Positions 7,314-15,218 of a stretch of 24,167 nt of DNA are shown one piece after another. Every line of letters begins with the position of its first letter. The stretch's first letter is position 1. Under the pieces are notes generated by a model. The model was not told where the DNA came from. It saw nothing but the letters and a program-made list of their open reading frames with translations, and ran no database searches. The stretch is from a virus. The stretch is taken from the IMG/VR virus record IMGVR_UViG_3300037557_000625, positions 1 to 24,167 of that record. The stretch is one strand, 5' to 3'. A program made the translations under genes and the position numbers.

Positions 7314-7397
7314 ATGTGTAAAAATGAACATTGTAAAAATGAAAATTGCAATTGTGATCCATGCACATGCACAGAAGAACAATGCTGCAGTGAATAA
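7314..7397 (+). CDS. 27-residue cysteine-rich peptide (metallothionein-like)
   Basis: The ORF lies directly downstream of the terminator and is preceded by AAAAGGAGAAAAAT, one of the best ribosome sites in the window. The product MCKNEHCKNENCNCDPCTCT (first 20 residues) ends in EEQCCSE: eight cysteines in 27 residues, in CxC and CC arrangements, with acidic and Asn residues between them. This composition is typical of metal-thiolate peptides, but I cannot assign it to a known metallothionein family. The strong Shine-Dalgarno sequence and maintained frame argue for real expression. It would be transcribed by read-through of the terminator or from an undetected promoter. Confidence 0.6.
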   Translation: MCKNEHCKNENCNCDPCTCTEEQCCSE

Positions 7398-7416
7398 TTA
7401 AAAAGAAAGAAATATT

Positions 7417-7728
7417 ATGTTACCATTAGCAGGACTATTATTTAATGTAATTTCAGGATTAGTCGTAGACAAAGCAACAGATTTAGCAACAGAGCATGTG
7501 GAAAGTATGATAGATGATTTACTTCCAGCCAGTGCAAAAAAAGAATTAGATAAGTTTATAAAAGATGACCCCTCACATACTTTCACAAATGCCAAAGATG
7601 CATTGATGGGTGCAGTTGAAGGTAAGCTCCCCATACTCAAGGCAGACGGAACCCTTAAACCAATTGAAGTAACCTTTAAAATTTCATATGATCCCACTAC
7701 TGGTTCAGTTGATGTAGAAAAGTCTTGA
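7417..7728 (+). CDS. Hypothetical 103-residue protein
   Basis: The protein has a hydrophobic N-terminus (MLPLAGLLFNVISGLVVDKA), an acidic amphipathic helix (ATDLATEHVESMIDDLL), a middle helix-rich part, and a C-terminal beta-like segment (PIEVTFKISYDPTTG). The start resembles that of some small phage membrane or holin-like proteins, but this is too weak to name. It follows the cysteine-rich peptide by 19 bases, and its stop overlaps the -35 of the uvsX promoter. An opposite-strand ORF over the same bases is a shadow of this frame. Confidence 0.7.
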   Translation: MLPLAGLLFNVISGLVVDKATDLATEHVESMIDDLLPASAKKELDKFIKDDPSHTFTNAKDALMGAVEGKLPILKADGTLKPIEVTFKISYDPTTGSVDVEKS

Positions 7729-7753
7729 TATTTTTTTAAATGTGTAGTATAAT
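7725..7753 (+). promoter_or_regulatory. Sigma70-type promoter for uvsX
   Basis: TTGATA (7725-7730), a 17-base spacer, and a perfect TATAAT (7748-7753). The surrounding bases (TCTTGA, T-run, AAAT, then TATAATATAT) closely match the promoter upstream of gp61 at 23994, implying an early, host-sigma70 class. The uvsX start lies 30 bases downstream of the -10. Confidence 0.82.
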
Positions 7754-7783
7754 ATATAATGATTAATTAATTGAAAAGGATTT

Positions 7784-8869
7784 ATGAATAATTATTTTGG
7801 GGAAATGTTAAAAGTAGCCAATAATGAATATGGCGCAGTAGTAAGTGACGGAGTTGAAGCAGGCGATGTAGAAAGTTTTATTGATACTGGTTCTTATATT
7901 TTAAACGCACAATTATCTGGGAGCATCTATGGAGGATTACCATCTAATAAAATTACAGCATTTGCAGGAGAAAGTTCAACAGGTAAAACTTTTTTCGTTT
8001 TGGGTTGCGTTAGACAGTTTCTCGCAGATAATCCTACTGGCGGGGTTATATATTTTGAAAGTGAATCTGCCATAACCAAAGATATGATAGAATCAAGAGG
8101 AATCGATTCTAAGCGAATGATTATCCTACCTGTTGCCACAGTCCAAGAATTCAGAACACAAGCAACTAAAATTTTAGAAAAACATTTAGAAGAATCCAGC
8201 AAGTCTCGCCCACCAATGATGATATGTTTAGATTCATTAGGCAATCTTTCTACTACTAAAGAAATGGAGGATGTTAGCGACGGTAAGGGGACCAGAGATA
8301 TGACCAGAGCTCAAATGGTTAAAGGTACTTTTAGAGTTTTAACTTTATTAGGTGGTAAAGCTAAAGTGCCCCTTGTTGTTACTAATCACACATACGATCA
8401 AATAGGAACATTATTTCCTCAAAAAATTATGGGTGGAGGAACTGGTTTACATTATGCTGCATCTAGTATAGTATTCCTATCTAAAAAGAAAGAAAAGGAC
8501 GGTACCGAAGTAATTGGTAATATAGTTCATTGCAGGACTTATAAATCAAGACTCACAAAAGAACATAAAATGGTAGATGTTCTTCTTACCTTTAAAGAAG
8601 GATTGAATAGATATTATGGATTAGCAGAATTAGCAGAGAAGTATGGAATCTTTAAAAAAGTTTCTACCAGATTAGAAATGCCTGATGGAGAAAAGGTTTT
8701 TCTAAAAACCATGCTTAAAAATCCTACCAAGTATTTTACTAAAGAAATTTTAGACAAGTTAGACGTTGCAGCTGGGAAAGAATTTTTATATGGTGAAATG
8801 GAAATAGAAGAATTGGAAGAATTGGCTGTAGAAGAAGAATCAGCACCCAAAGAGGAACATGTCGACTGA
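7784..8869 (+). CDS. uvsX: UvsX recombinase (RecA-like)
   Basis: Strand-exchange ATPase that coats ssDNA and drives recombination-dependent replication and repair. The 361-residue product (T4 UvsX has 391) has Walker A GESSTGKT at 62-69 and Walker B MMICLDSL at 145-152 with Asp150. [10 protein letters not shown] at 91-100 and VVTNHTYDQ further on correspond to RecA-fold active-site and loop regions. The C-terminal tail is acidic ([15 protein letters not shown]), as in UvsX and RecA proteins that regulate DNA access. The start has AAAGGA upstream, and its own sigma70-type promoter precedes it. The end overlaps the next small gene by 11 bases. Confidence 0.96.
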   Translation: MNNYFGEMLKVANNEYGAVVSDGVEAGDVESFIDTGSYILNAQLSGSIYGGLPSNKITAFAGESSTGKTFFVLGCVRQFLADNPTGGVIYFESESAITKDMIESRGIDSKRMIILPVATVQEFRTQATKILEKHLEESSKSRPPMMICLDSLGNLSTTKEMEDVSDGKGTRDMTRAQMVKGTFRVLTLLGGKAKVPLVVTNHTYDQIGTLFPQKIMGGGTGLHYAASSIVFLSKKKEKDGTEVIGNIVHCRTYKSRLTKEHKMVDVLLTFKEGLNRYYGLAELAEKYGIFKKVSTRLEMPDGEKVFLKTMLKNPTKYFTKEILDKLDVAAGKEFLYGEMEIEELEELAVEEESAPKEEHVD

Positions 8870-9044
8870 TAATATGATAATAGAGAAAGTTAAAGTAGTA
8901 GAATTAACAATGGAAGACGGAACAAAAATAATCCGCCGTGGTGGTGAAGATGCTGTTCGCAGAGCTTGGAGTACTTATCCGATAGTTTCTGCCAGATGGA
9001 CAGGAGAAGAAGGAATAATGCAATGGATCCCGGAAAGAGAATAA
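8859..9044 (+). CDS. Small hypothetical protein between uvsX and helicase
   Basis: A 61-residue soluble protein with no family I recognise. It appears to be a small alpha/beta fold: beta-rich start ([20 protein letters not shown]), a helix ([11 protein letters not shown]), then a strand ending in a tryptophan motif (MQWIPERE). The ATG overlaps the uvsX stop and has GAGG at the right distance, so it is co-translated. Its place in the recombination and helicase unit suggests a replication accessory, but nothing in the sequence proves this. Confidence 0.72.
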   Translation: MSTDNMIIEKVKVVELTMEDGTKIIRRGGEDAVRRAWSTYPIVSARWTGEEGIMQWIPERE

Positions 9045-9045
9045 A

Positions 9046-9444
9046 ATGAGCAGTGAATTAACAAAAGAAGATTACGATAGAATTAATAGTTATTTTAAAT
9101 TAGTTCCTCATCCGGAACATCCTGAGGATGTTTCTCAAATGTGTGTTGAATTAATTACGGGCCCTTTTAAAGGAACTATTATAAAATTAGGGAAGTTTCA
9201 ATTAGCTCCTCCGGATGAACAAGGAGAAAGTAATGCGAAATATGAATACGACGTTATTCTTGTGCCACCAGAATTACAGGATGTAGAACATTCTGATGAA
9301 GAAGGTGTTGAATTTGAATATATGATCGGAGAGATTTTAGTTAAATTATTATGGGACAGATATAAAGAAACATCTGAAAAGGAAGGAGTAAAAACCAATG
9401 ACGGAACGGATAGAGAGGCTGATACTATCACATTTAATACATAA
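9046..9444 (+). CDS. Hypothetical acidic protein upstream of gp41
   Basis: A 132-residue acidic protein. Notable elements are a GPFKGTIIKLGKF turn, a proline-flanked loop, YEYDVILVPPEL, and a helical C-terminal part (EYMIGEILVKLLWDRYKET). It begins one base after the previous stop and its last 47 bases overlap the start of gp41 in another frame. I do not recognise a family. The long overlap with gp41 argues for tight coupling with helicase expression. Confidence 0.75.
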   Translation: MSSELTKEDYDRINSYFKLVPHPEHPEDVSQMCVELITGPFKGTIIKLGKFQLAPPDEQGESNAKYEYDVILVPPELQDVEHSDEEGVEFEYMIGEILVKLLWDRYKETSEKEGVKTNDGTDREADTITFNT

Positions 9445-10804
9445 TGAAAATTTTTCACGAAAAGTTGTTCCTTACGTAAAATCTGAATATTTTGATGATT
9501 CATCTGAAAAGATAGTTTTTAAATTAATTCAAGAATATATTTTAAAGCATAATGACCTACCAACCAAACAAAGTTTATCAATAGATTTAGACCAACTAGA
9601 TGGCATACACGAAGCGGATTTTAATAAATCTATTGAAATAATTAATACTTTAGATAAGCCCAGTGAATTAAAAGATATCTCACCTTGGCTTGTAGAACAA
9701 TCAGAAACATTTTGTCAAGATAAAGCGATATATAATGCTGTAGTAAATGCAATTGCGATTCTTGAGGGTAATGAAAAGACTCATTTATCTAAAGGAGCAA
9801 TCCCCTCAGTTTTATCAGAAGCTTTAGCTGTTTCTTTTGATCCTCACGTAGGACACGATTTTATTGAAGATGCGGAAGATAGATTTGAATTTTATCATAG
9901 AGTAGAAGAAAAACTTGAATTCGATCTCGAGATGTTTAATAAAATCACAAAAGGAGGTTTACCTAGGAAGACTTTAAATATTTGTTTAGCAGGAACTGGG
10001 GTTGGTAAATCTTTATTCATGTGTCATCAAGCCGCTAGTTGTCTTTCTATTAATAAAAATGTTCTTTACATCACCATGGAGATGGCGGAAGAAAGGATCG
10101 CTGAAAGAATTGATGCGAATCTTTTAGATATTCCAATGAGTCAATTAGAAGAAATTCCTAGAGATATGTATAAAAAGAAAATAGATAAACTCAAAGGAAA
10201 AACCAATGGTAAAATAATTATTAAAGAATATCCTACTGCATCAGCCGGGGCAATGCACTTTAAAAATTTATTAGGCGAATTAAACTTGAAACGTAATTTT
10301 GTTCCCGATATAATATTCATAGATTATTTAAACATTTGTACATCTTCTAGAATAAAGGCGGGCGCCAATGTTAATTCATACACATATATTAAATCTATTG
10401 CTGAAGAATTAAGGGGCTTAGCCGTAGAATATAATGTTCCGATTATGTCTGCAACACAAACAACTAGATCAGGGTTTACAAGTACGGATATTGGTTTAGA
10501 AGATACCTCTGAGAGTTTTGGTTTACCGGCAACTGCGGATTTTATGTTCGCACTTATATCTTCTGAAGAAATGGAAGAATTAAATCAAATGCTTGTAAAA
10601 CAATTGAAAAACAGATATAATGATCCTACATCTTATAGAAAGTTTATTATTGGAGTAGATAGAAGTAAAATGAGACTTTATGATGTAGAACAGAAAGCCC
10701 AAGAAGACATATCGGATAGCGGACAAGATGATACACCGTTGTTTGATGTTTCTACCGATAATAGACACAGAAATAAGGCTGATTTTGGAAACTTTCAATA
10801 TTAA
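9398..10804 (+). CDS. 41: Replicative DNA helicase gp41 (DnaB-like)
   Basis: Hexameric 5'-3' helicase that unwinds the fork and recruits primase gp61. The 468-residue length is close to T4 gp41 (475). The N-terminal about 150 residues form the helical primase-interacting domain; the RecA-like motor follows with Walker A GTGVGKS at 199-205, a conserved YITMEM strand at 224-229, Walker B IIFIDYLN at 305-312 with Asp309, and a MSATQTTRSG motif resembling the DnaB sensor/H3 region. The C-terminal tail is polar and low-complexity. The AAGGAAGGAG ribosome site lies inside the preceding gene. The gp61 partner starts 13 kb downstream instead of adjacent. Confidence 0.96.
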   Translation: MTERIERLILSHLIHNENFSRKVVPYVKSEYFDDSSEKIVFKLIQEYILKHNDLPTKQSLSIDLDQLDGIHEADFNKSIEIINTLDKPSELKDISPWLVEQSETFCQDKAIYNAVVNAIAILEGNEKTHLSKGAIPSVLSEALAVSFDPHVGHDFIEDAEDRFEFYHRVEEKLEFDLEMFNKITKGGLPRKTLNICLAGTGVGKSLFMCHQAASCLSINKNVLYITMEMAEERIAERIDANLLDIPMSQLEEIPRDMYKKKIDKLKGKTNGKIIIKEYPTASAGAMHFKNLLGELNLKRNFVPDIIFIDYLNICTSSRIKAGANVNSYTYIKSIAEELRGLAVEYNVPIMSATQTTRSGFTSTDIGLEDTSESFGLPATADFMFALISSEEMEELNQMLVKQLKNRYNDPTSYRKFIIGVDRSKMRLYDVEQKAQEDISDSGQDDTPLFDVSTDNRHRNKADFGNFQY

Positions 10805-11426
10805 TGATTCTGCTACCCCAAATGGGTTAGATTTTATTAAAGATTCATTAGGATGTACAGATCTAGCATTTAATGAATTTGAAAATTCTTATAATACAAA
10901 AACAAATCGTTATATTAAGCTTTGGCATGAATGTGCTAATAGAACAGAAGAAATATTAGAAGATGAACTAGGATTTTCTTGTTATGTTAATATACGAAAA
11001 GATTTGGATCATGCCCTATATGAAATGACTTTCGATGGGGCCGCCAATGTTCCTGAAGAACATTTTTCAGAATCAGAATTAGAAATAACAATTAATTTAT
11101 CACCAGAACTATATACTCAACAATTATTTATTCCTGAATCCACTTGGGAAAAATATAGACAACAATTTACACTCACCTACATTCACGAATTAACTCATTC
11201 TTTGCAATTTGATGATCAACAAAACAAATATGATGATTATTTTTCAAACCCATTTGAAATAGATGCGTATAGTTCTGAACTCGCCTTTGATATGTATCTC
11301 CACGATAAGCCAAAAACAAGTTGTGAAGCTTTTATGAGATATTCTAAAATAAATAAACAAAAAGTTTTTAAAAAATTTATACATCTTACCGAAAAGAAAT
11401 TCGGGTATCTTAAAAACAATAAATAA
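10728..11426 (+). CDS. HExxH putative zinc metallopeptidase
   Basis: A 232-residue protein of unknown family with a textbook zinc-peptidase motif, YIHELTHSLQ, at about 151-160 (His153, Glu154, His157). A possible third ligand, Glu177, lies in FEIDAYSSELAF 20 residues later, the gluzincin-like spacing. The N-terminal part is helical and acidic. The ATG at 10728 would overlap gp41 by 77 bases; a TTG at 10785, preceded by TAAGG at good distance, would shorten the overlap and may be the true start. No signal peptide is visible, so it should act in the cytoplasm or virion. Its substrate is unknown. Confidence 0.72.
   Translation: MIHRCLMFLPIIDTEIRLILETFNINDSATPNGLDFIKDSLGCTDLAFNEFENSYNTKTNRYIKLWHECANRTEEILEDELGFSCYVNIRKDLDHALYEMTFDGAANVPEEHFSESELEITINLSPELYTQQLFIPESTWEKYRQQFTLTYIHELTHSLQFDDQQNKYDDYFSNPFEIDAYSSELAFDMYLHDKPKTSCEAFMRYSKINKQKVFKKFIHLTEKKFGYLKNNK
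11418..11425 (+). promoter_or_regulatory. Late-promoter-like octamer before the head-protein block
   Basis: AATAAATA, one mismatch from TATAAATA, overlaps the stop codon of the HExxH gene and lies 30 bases before the first gene of the 11455-18954 block. It could be a weak late promoter; chance is not excluded. Confidence 0.25.
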
Positions 11427-11454
11427 GATTATAAAACTATTTTAGGGGATAACC

Positions 11455-11697
11455 ATGAAAAAAATACAAGATCTACACAGCTCAGCTACGGACGTCTTAG
11501 TGGAAGCAGCTATAAGTAAATTAGCAGTGAAAAGCATGGAAGACGTTGCTTCGCGTGCAAATAGAATAGCGAGATGGGCTCGCAGTGCCGCTGAAATGGA
11601 ATCATCTGACGCCAAGTCAGTTAAAGCCTTAGCCAAAGATATTCAGAAGATTATGGATAAGTGGGCTAAAGGTTCCTGGGAGGGGAAATCACTTTGA
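11455..11697 (+). CDS. Small helical hypothetical protein
   Basis: An 80-residue, almost entirely alpha-helical protein rich in Ala, Lys and Ser (AAISKLAVKSMEDVASRANRI and similar). No motif is recognised. AGGGG precedes the ATG by about seven bases. Its stop overlaps the TTG start of the next gene by four bases, so it opens the block of genes with capsid-targeting-like N-termini. Such small helical proteins could be scaffold or internal head components, but this is a positional inference only. Confidence 0.7.
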   Translation: MKKIQDLHSSATDVLVEAAISKLAVKSMEDVASRANRIARWARSAAEMESSDAKSVKALAKDIQKIMDKWAKGSWEGKSL

Positions 11698-13205
11698 ATT
11701 TTAAAACATATAAATCTTTTATGGCACCAGGTTATACTAGGAATGAGATTCGGACTCTCCTAGAACGAGTAACACCTGAACTCAAAAAACAAGTTCTAGA
11801 TCAAATAGAGCTCGTTGATAAAGATGAAGTGTTAAAAAATGTATTGGAGGCCATTCAAAAAGATGTGATGGCTAACATGATAAGAGAGAAAGCTGTTGAC
11901 GCCAAAATTACTATGAATCAAGATTTATTCATAGATGCTATGATATCTTTGATTAATAAGTCTGGCACTAGTGCCGAAGACCAAGTCAGTTTTTGTCAAG
12001 AATTAATTAATGGTGATGTAATTGACTGTATTAAAATGGTTAAAGATAGTTTAAATAAAGTGGTCAAGTTAGATTCGTATGTTACTACGAGAAATCCAGT
12101 ATGGTCCAAGGTTAGAGATAAACTAATTGCGTTAGATGTAAAGATAGATAATCAAAATATAGGTCCTGGAGAAATTCTTTATATTATGTCAACTCCAGGT
12201 GGTAAAAAGGGGGACGAAGATAATAAAGGTGATTGTTGGTTAGCACCAGGTGTTAATGTTGAATTAAAAAAAGATGGTGGGACCCTTTCAAAACCAACCA
12301 AATTTGCAGATGCTAAGTTAGAATGGATTAATGCTTTTAAAGACATAGGAAGAGACATTTCTGCTGATGATGCAGATAAAATGATGTTGGGCGGTACAAA
12401 ATATTATGGTGAATCAAATAAGCGCGGTGGTATAGCAAAATCTTTATCAATAGGAAGTAGAGAATATACAGCAACGTATATGGATAAAAAAGGTGTTACT
12501 CAAAGAGTTGCAGATAAGGCCTGTGAAACATTATATAATAAAATTTGCCAGGCGGCTATGCCTAATAACGGCATGGTTCCATATACATTTAACAAAACAG
12601 TAAAAAATGGTTTAACAGATCCTAATGAATTTATAAGACAATGGAATGCTAATGCTCTACACGATTATAAGGCTCATGGTTGGGATTATTTAACTCTATT
12701 TAATTCTGATTCCGGAGATACAATTTCATTTATGACACCACAAGATTTATATAAGTCAAAACAATGGAATGTGGGTTCTGAATGGATGTTGAGATGGGGC
12801 GGTGGCGGAGGTTTTGGAGGTACTGGTTCTTCCACTCGAGTTTATGCCGGTGCTTTTAAAAATGTTGGAACTTTTGATCCGGGACAAACAGATTTTGAAG
12901 AAAAATTAAAATCTAAAGATGATATAAAATCAGTATTGATGCACACCTTTGGCCAATTAAAAAATGGTAAATTAACTAAGAAAATTAAGGATAACTTTTC
13001 TTCGGCTAGTTCATTAAAGGGTCCACAATCTAATATAACACAAAATAATGATCCAAAAGATTTTAAAACATTATCTAAAGATATTGGTGCTAAGATAGGT
13101 GAATATTTTAAAGCAAAAGCAGCACTTGGATTTGGTAAAGATCGCGCAGATAGAGAAATTGGTATAAGTTATTCTGCTATGAAACAAAAATTAGGAATTA
13201 GATGA
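11694..13205 (+). CDS. PD-(D/E)XK nuclease-like protein, possible internal head protein
   Basis: A 503-residue protein I cannot name. Residues 1-140 are helical. At 157-192 there is GPGE, then GD (179-180), then VELK (189-192) followed by a GG turn. The series Glu160, Asp180, Glu190-x-Lys192 fits a PD-(D/E)XK nuclease core as found in other phage proteins of this layout (from memory). A glycine-rich loop (RWGGGGGFGGTG) occurs near 368-379. The N-terminus, MNFKTYKSFM, resembles the T4 capsid-targeting peptide but lacks the cleavage Glu. The TTG start is chosen because it overlaps the upstream stop (TTGA) and has AGGGG eight bases upstream. Confidence 0.72.
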   Translation: MNFKTYKSFMAPGYTRNEIRTLLERVTPELKKQVLDQIELVDKDEVLKNVLEAIQKDVMANMIREKAVDAKITMNQDLFIDAMISLINKSGTSAEDQVSFCQELINGDVIDCIKMVKDSLNKVVKLDSYVTTRNPVWSKVRDKLIALDVKIDNQNIGPGEILYIMSTPGGKKGDEDNKGDCWLAPGVNVELKKDGGTLSKPTKFADAKLEWINAFKDIGRDISADDADKMMLGGTKYYGESNKRGGIAKSLSIGSREYTATYMDKKGVTQRVADKACETLYNKICQAAMPNNGMVPYTFNKTVKNGLTDPNEFIRQWNANALHDYKAHGWDYLTLFNSDSGDTISFMTPQDLYKSKQWNVGSEWMLRWGGGGGFGGTGSSTRVYAGAFKNVGTFDPGQTDFEEKLKSKDDIKSVLMHTFGQLKNGKLTKKIKDNFSSASSLKGPQSNITQNNDPKDFKTLSKDIGAKIGEYFKAKAALGFGKDRADREIGISYSAMKQKLGIR

Positions 13206-14434
13206 AATCATATCGCCAGTTTCTCATAGAAGCCTCGGGTAAGAATCTTCATATGGAACATCTCGAAGATGAGGTGTTGAATGGAGGAGTTAATGGTACT
13301 AGAGGTGCTATTAATTTTCTGAGATCGCTAAGAGATATGTTAGCAGGTAATAATAAAGAAGCTGTTAATGTTACAGTTAAATGGGATGGTGCACCGGCGG
13401 CGGTAGCAGGAATTCATCCTAATGGAAAATTTTTCGTTGATTATAAATCAATGAGGAAACCTTGCTTTACACAATCAGATGTAGATGAACATTTTGGTGG
13501 CGGACCTTTACACCCAAAAATGTCTGCTCTTTTAGAACATTTGCCCAAATTAAATATACCAGGAAATATATTCCACGGAGATGTTCTTTGGACAGATAAT
13601 AAAGATAAAAAAATTAAAACAATTGATAAAGAAAAGTATGTTACTTTTACTCCTAACACTATAACATATGCCGTACCATTAAATACTGAATTAGCTAAAA
13701 AAATTATTGCTGCTAAAGTAGGGATTGTTTTTCATACAACATATAAAACATCCGGCGAAGAGGATTTAACTAATCTTAAAGCAGAATTTGGAGCCGATAT
13801 AAATTTATGGTCTTCTCATAGAGATGTTTGGGCCGTAAATGCAGATTTTACCGATTTAAGTGGATCAGCGACATTTACTCAATCAGATACCACTAAAGTA
13901 ACTGGAATGCTTTCTGAATTAGGAAAAGATTTTAATAAAGTTAATGGAAGATTTTTAGATAATATATCAAAAGATAATATTATCAGAACGCACATTAAAA
14001 CATTCATGAACACAAAAGTTAGAGAAGGTGAATTTGTTGATAATTATAAAAAATCAGCAAAAGATTGTGTTAAGTGGATTGAGAATAAAATGCAGAAAGA
14101 AGTAGGGAAGTTAAAGTCCGAAAGAGGTAGGCAAAGAAAACAAATGACTGTTGATGGATATATGAAAACTTTAAACGGTTCTATGGATCAAATAGAGATC
14201 ATATTTCGATTAATGTCATTAATAAATAATATCAAACTTTTTATAGTTAAAAAATTAGAAGAAGTAAAAGGAATAACAAATACCTTTATAAAAACTCCTT
14301 CAGGGTATAGAGTGACTAAGCCAGAAGGTTTTGTTGCTATTGATACCTTTGATAATCAAAAAGGTTTAAAATTAGTTAACAGGATGGAATTTAGTAGAAT
14401 AAATTTCACCGCAGAAAAGGAGTGGGACCAATGA
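13202..14434 (+). CDS. KxDG nucleotidyltransferase-like protein with capsid-targeting-like N-terminus
   Basis: A 410-residue protein resembling a virus-wide family of unknown function (possibly DUF6267, from memory). I see features of covalent nucleotidyltransferases (RNA/DNA ligases): VTVKWDGAPA at 57-66 with the KxDG signature (Lys60), FHGDVLW at 124-130 as a motif III candidate, VGIVFHTTYK at 173-182, then, after a helical insert at about 230-360, EGFVAID at 375-381 and LKLVNR at 389-394 as motif IV and V candidates. The N-terminus MKSYRQFLIEA closely matches the capsid-targeting peptide of T4 internal proteins, with LIE as the candidate gp21 cleavage site. It overlaps both neighbours by four bases. 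Confidence 0.75.
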   Translation: MKSYRQFLIEASGKNLHMEHLEDEVLNGGVNGTRGAINFLRSLRDMLAGNNKEAVNVTVKWDGAPAAVAGIHPNGKFFVDYKSMRKPCFTQSDVDEHFGGGPLHPKMSALLEHLPKLNIPGNIFHGDVLWTDNKDKKIKTIDKEKYVTFTPNTITYAVPLNTELAKKIIAAKVGIVFHTTYKTSGEEDLTNLKAEFGADINLWSSHRDVWAVNADFTDLSGSATFTQSDTTKVTGMLSELGKDFNKVNGRFLDNISKDNIIRTHIKTFMNTKVREGEFVDNYKKSAKDCVKWIENKMQKEVGKLKSERGRQRKQMTVDGYMKTLNGSMDQIEIIFRLMSLINNIKLFIVKKLEEVKGITNTFIKTPSGYRVTKPEGFVAIDTFDNQKGLKLVNRMEFSRINFTAEKEWDQ

Positions 14435-14694
14435 GACCTATTTTTACAGAAGAAGCCACGTTATTTGAATCTAAGGCTTCTGATAAACTGATTGATGCGC
14501 TACGGGAATGTATTGAGGATGCTCCTGAAAGAAGTAAGAATAAACTTGCGCAAATATATGAAGACTATGCTCATAAGTTTATGAGGCGACCACAAAAGTT
14601 ACCATATATGTTACAAGGATTCTTAGACGCCATTGAAGAAGCCTCCGATGCAAGAATAGAATGGAAGGGTGGCGGAGACAGAGCAGATTGGTAA
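14431..14694 (+). CDS. Small hypothetical protein in the head-protein block
   Basis: 87 residues, mainly helical and charged (DKLIDALRECIEDAPERSKNK; LQGFLDAIEEASDARIEW). No motif is recognised. The frame is open upstream to a GTG at 14422, but the ATG at 14431 forms an ATGA overlap with the preceding stop and has AAGGAG at a good distance, so it is the better start. The N-terminus (MRPIFTEEATLFES) has no clear capsid-targeting match. Confidence 0.72.
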   Translation: MRPIFTEEATLFESKASDKLIDALRECIEDAPERSKNKLAQIYEDYAHKFMRRPQKLPYMLQGFLDAIEEASDARIEWKGGGDRADW

Positions 14695-14707
14695 TAGAAA
14701 GACATCT

Positions 14708-15022
14708 ATGAAAGACTTATGGAAAAGATTTACTGCTTGGCTTAGCGGTTGGCCGAAGAGCAGCAAGTATGGAAGAGATGACCACGAGCAAGATTTTCTG
14801 TTTGCAGAGGAAGAAAATAAGATCATTGAACGGCACCTTTTAGACAGCCTAAAGAGAGAAAAAGAATACGAAAAAAAAGAGAAGAAAAATCAAAAGACAA
14901 AACCATTAAAATTAATGAACAAACGTGAATTGGAAGAATACGGAAGAACAATCGGCATCGAATTAGATAGACGACATACCAAGGAACGGCTAATTACAAT
15001 AATAGGAGAACATAGTGGCTAA
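14708..15022 (+). CDS. Hypothetical protein with C-terminal SAP/HeH-like segment
   Basis: 104 residues. The N-terminal part has a tryptophan-rich amphipathic segment (LWKRFTAWLSGW), followed by KYGRDDHEQDFLFAEEENK, a highly charged lysine/glutamate helix near 58-73, and a C-terminal block MNKRELEEYGRTIGIELD then TKERLI, which looks like a small helix-extension-helix (SAP/Rho-N-like) nucleic-acid-binding unit. An upstream GTG at 14669 has no properly spaced ribosome site, so the ATG at 14708 is preferred. It overlaps the next GTG start by eight bases. Confidence 0.68.
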   Translation: MKDLWKRFTAWLSGWPKSSKYGRDDHEQDFLFAEEENKIIERHLLDSLKREKEYEKKEKKNQKTKPLKLMNKRELEEYGRTIGIELDRRHTKERLITIIGEHSG

Positions 15023-15218
15023 AAAACAAAATTATTTCGGAGACGGGCCTTTTGGAAATAATGAATTTGATGATCTAGCAAATTCTGTAAAAAGAATTGT
15101 AGATAAAAAAGAAAAAGGCTTTAAATGGAGTAAGGAACAAATTCGGGATATGTCGGAACAAACCGCAAACAAATCTGTTCAAGATGCCTATGTGTCAATG
15201 GTTAAAGAGGATAAATGA
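15015..15218 (+). CDS. Small hypothetical protein, GTG start
   Basis: 67 residues, basic and polar. The N-terminus is glycine/asparagine-rich (NYFGDGPFGNNEFDDL), followed by two helices (ANSVKRIVDKKEKG and KEQIRDMSEQTANKSV). The GTG start is supported by AGGAG six bases upstream and the overlap with the preceding gene. The stop overlaps the next ATG. No family is recognised. Confidence 0.7.
   Translation: MAKKQNYFGDGPFGNNEFDDLANSVKRIVDKKEKGFKWSKEQIRDMSEQTANKSVQDAYVSMVKEDK

Noticed and set aside
7398-7697. Opposite-strand ORF over the 103-residue protein
   Set aside because: No ribosome site or promoter, serine/leucine-rich shadow composition, and all other genes are on the + strand; the same applies to the other minus-strand ORFs.
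14669-14707. GTG start extending the 14708 gene upstream
   Set aside because: No ribosome site at proper spacing, and it lies inside the preceding gene; the ATG at 14708 is better.
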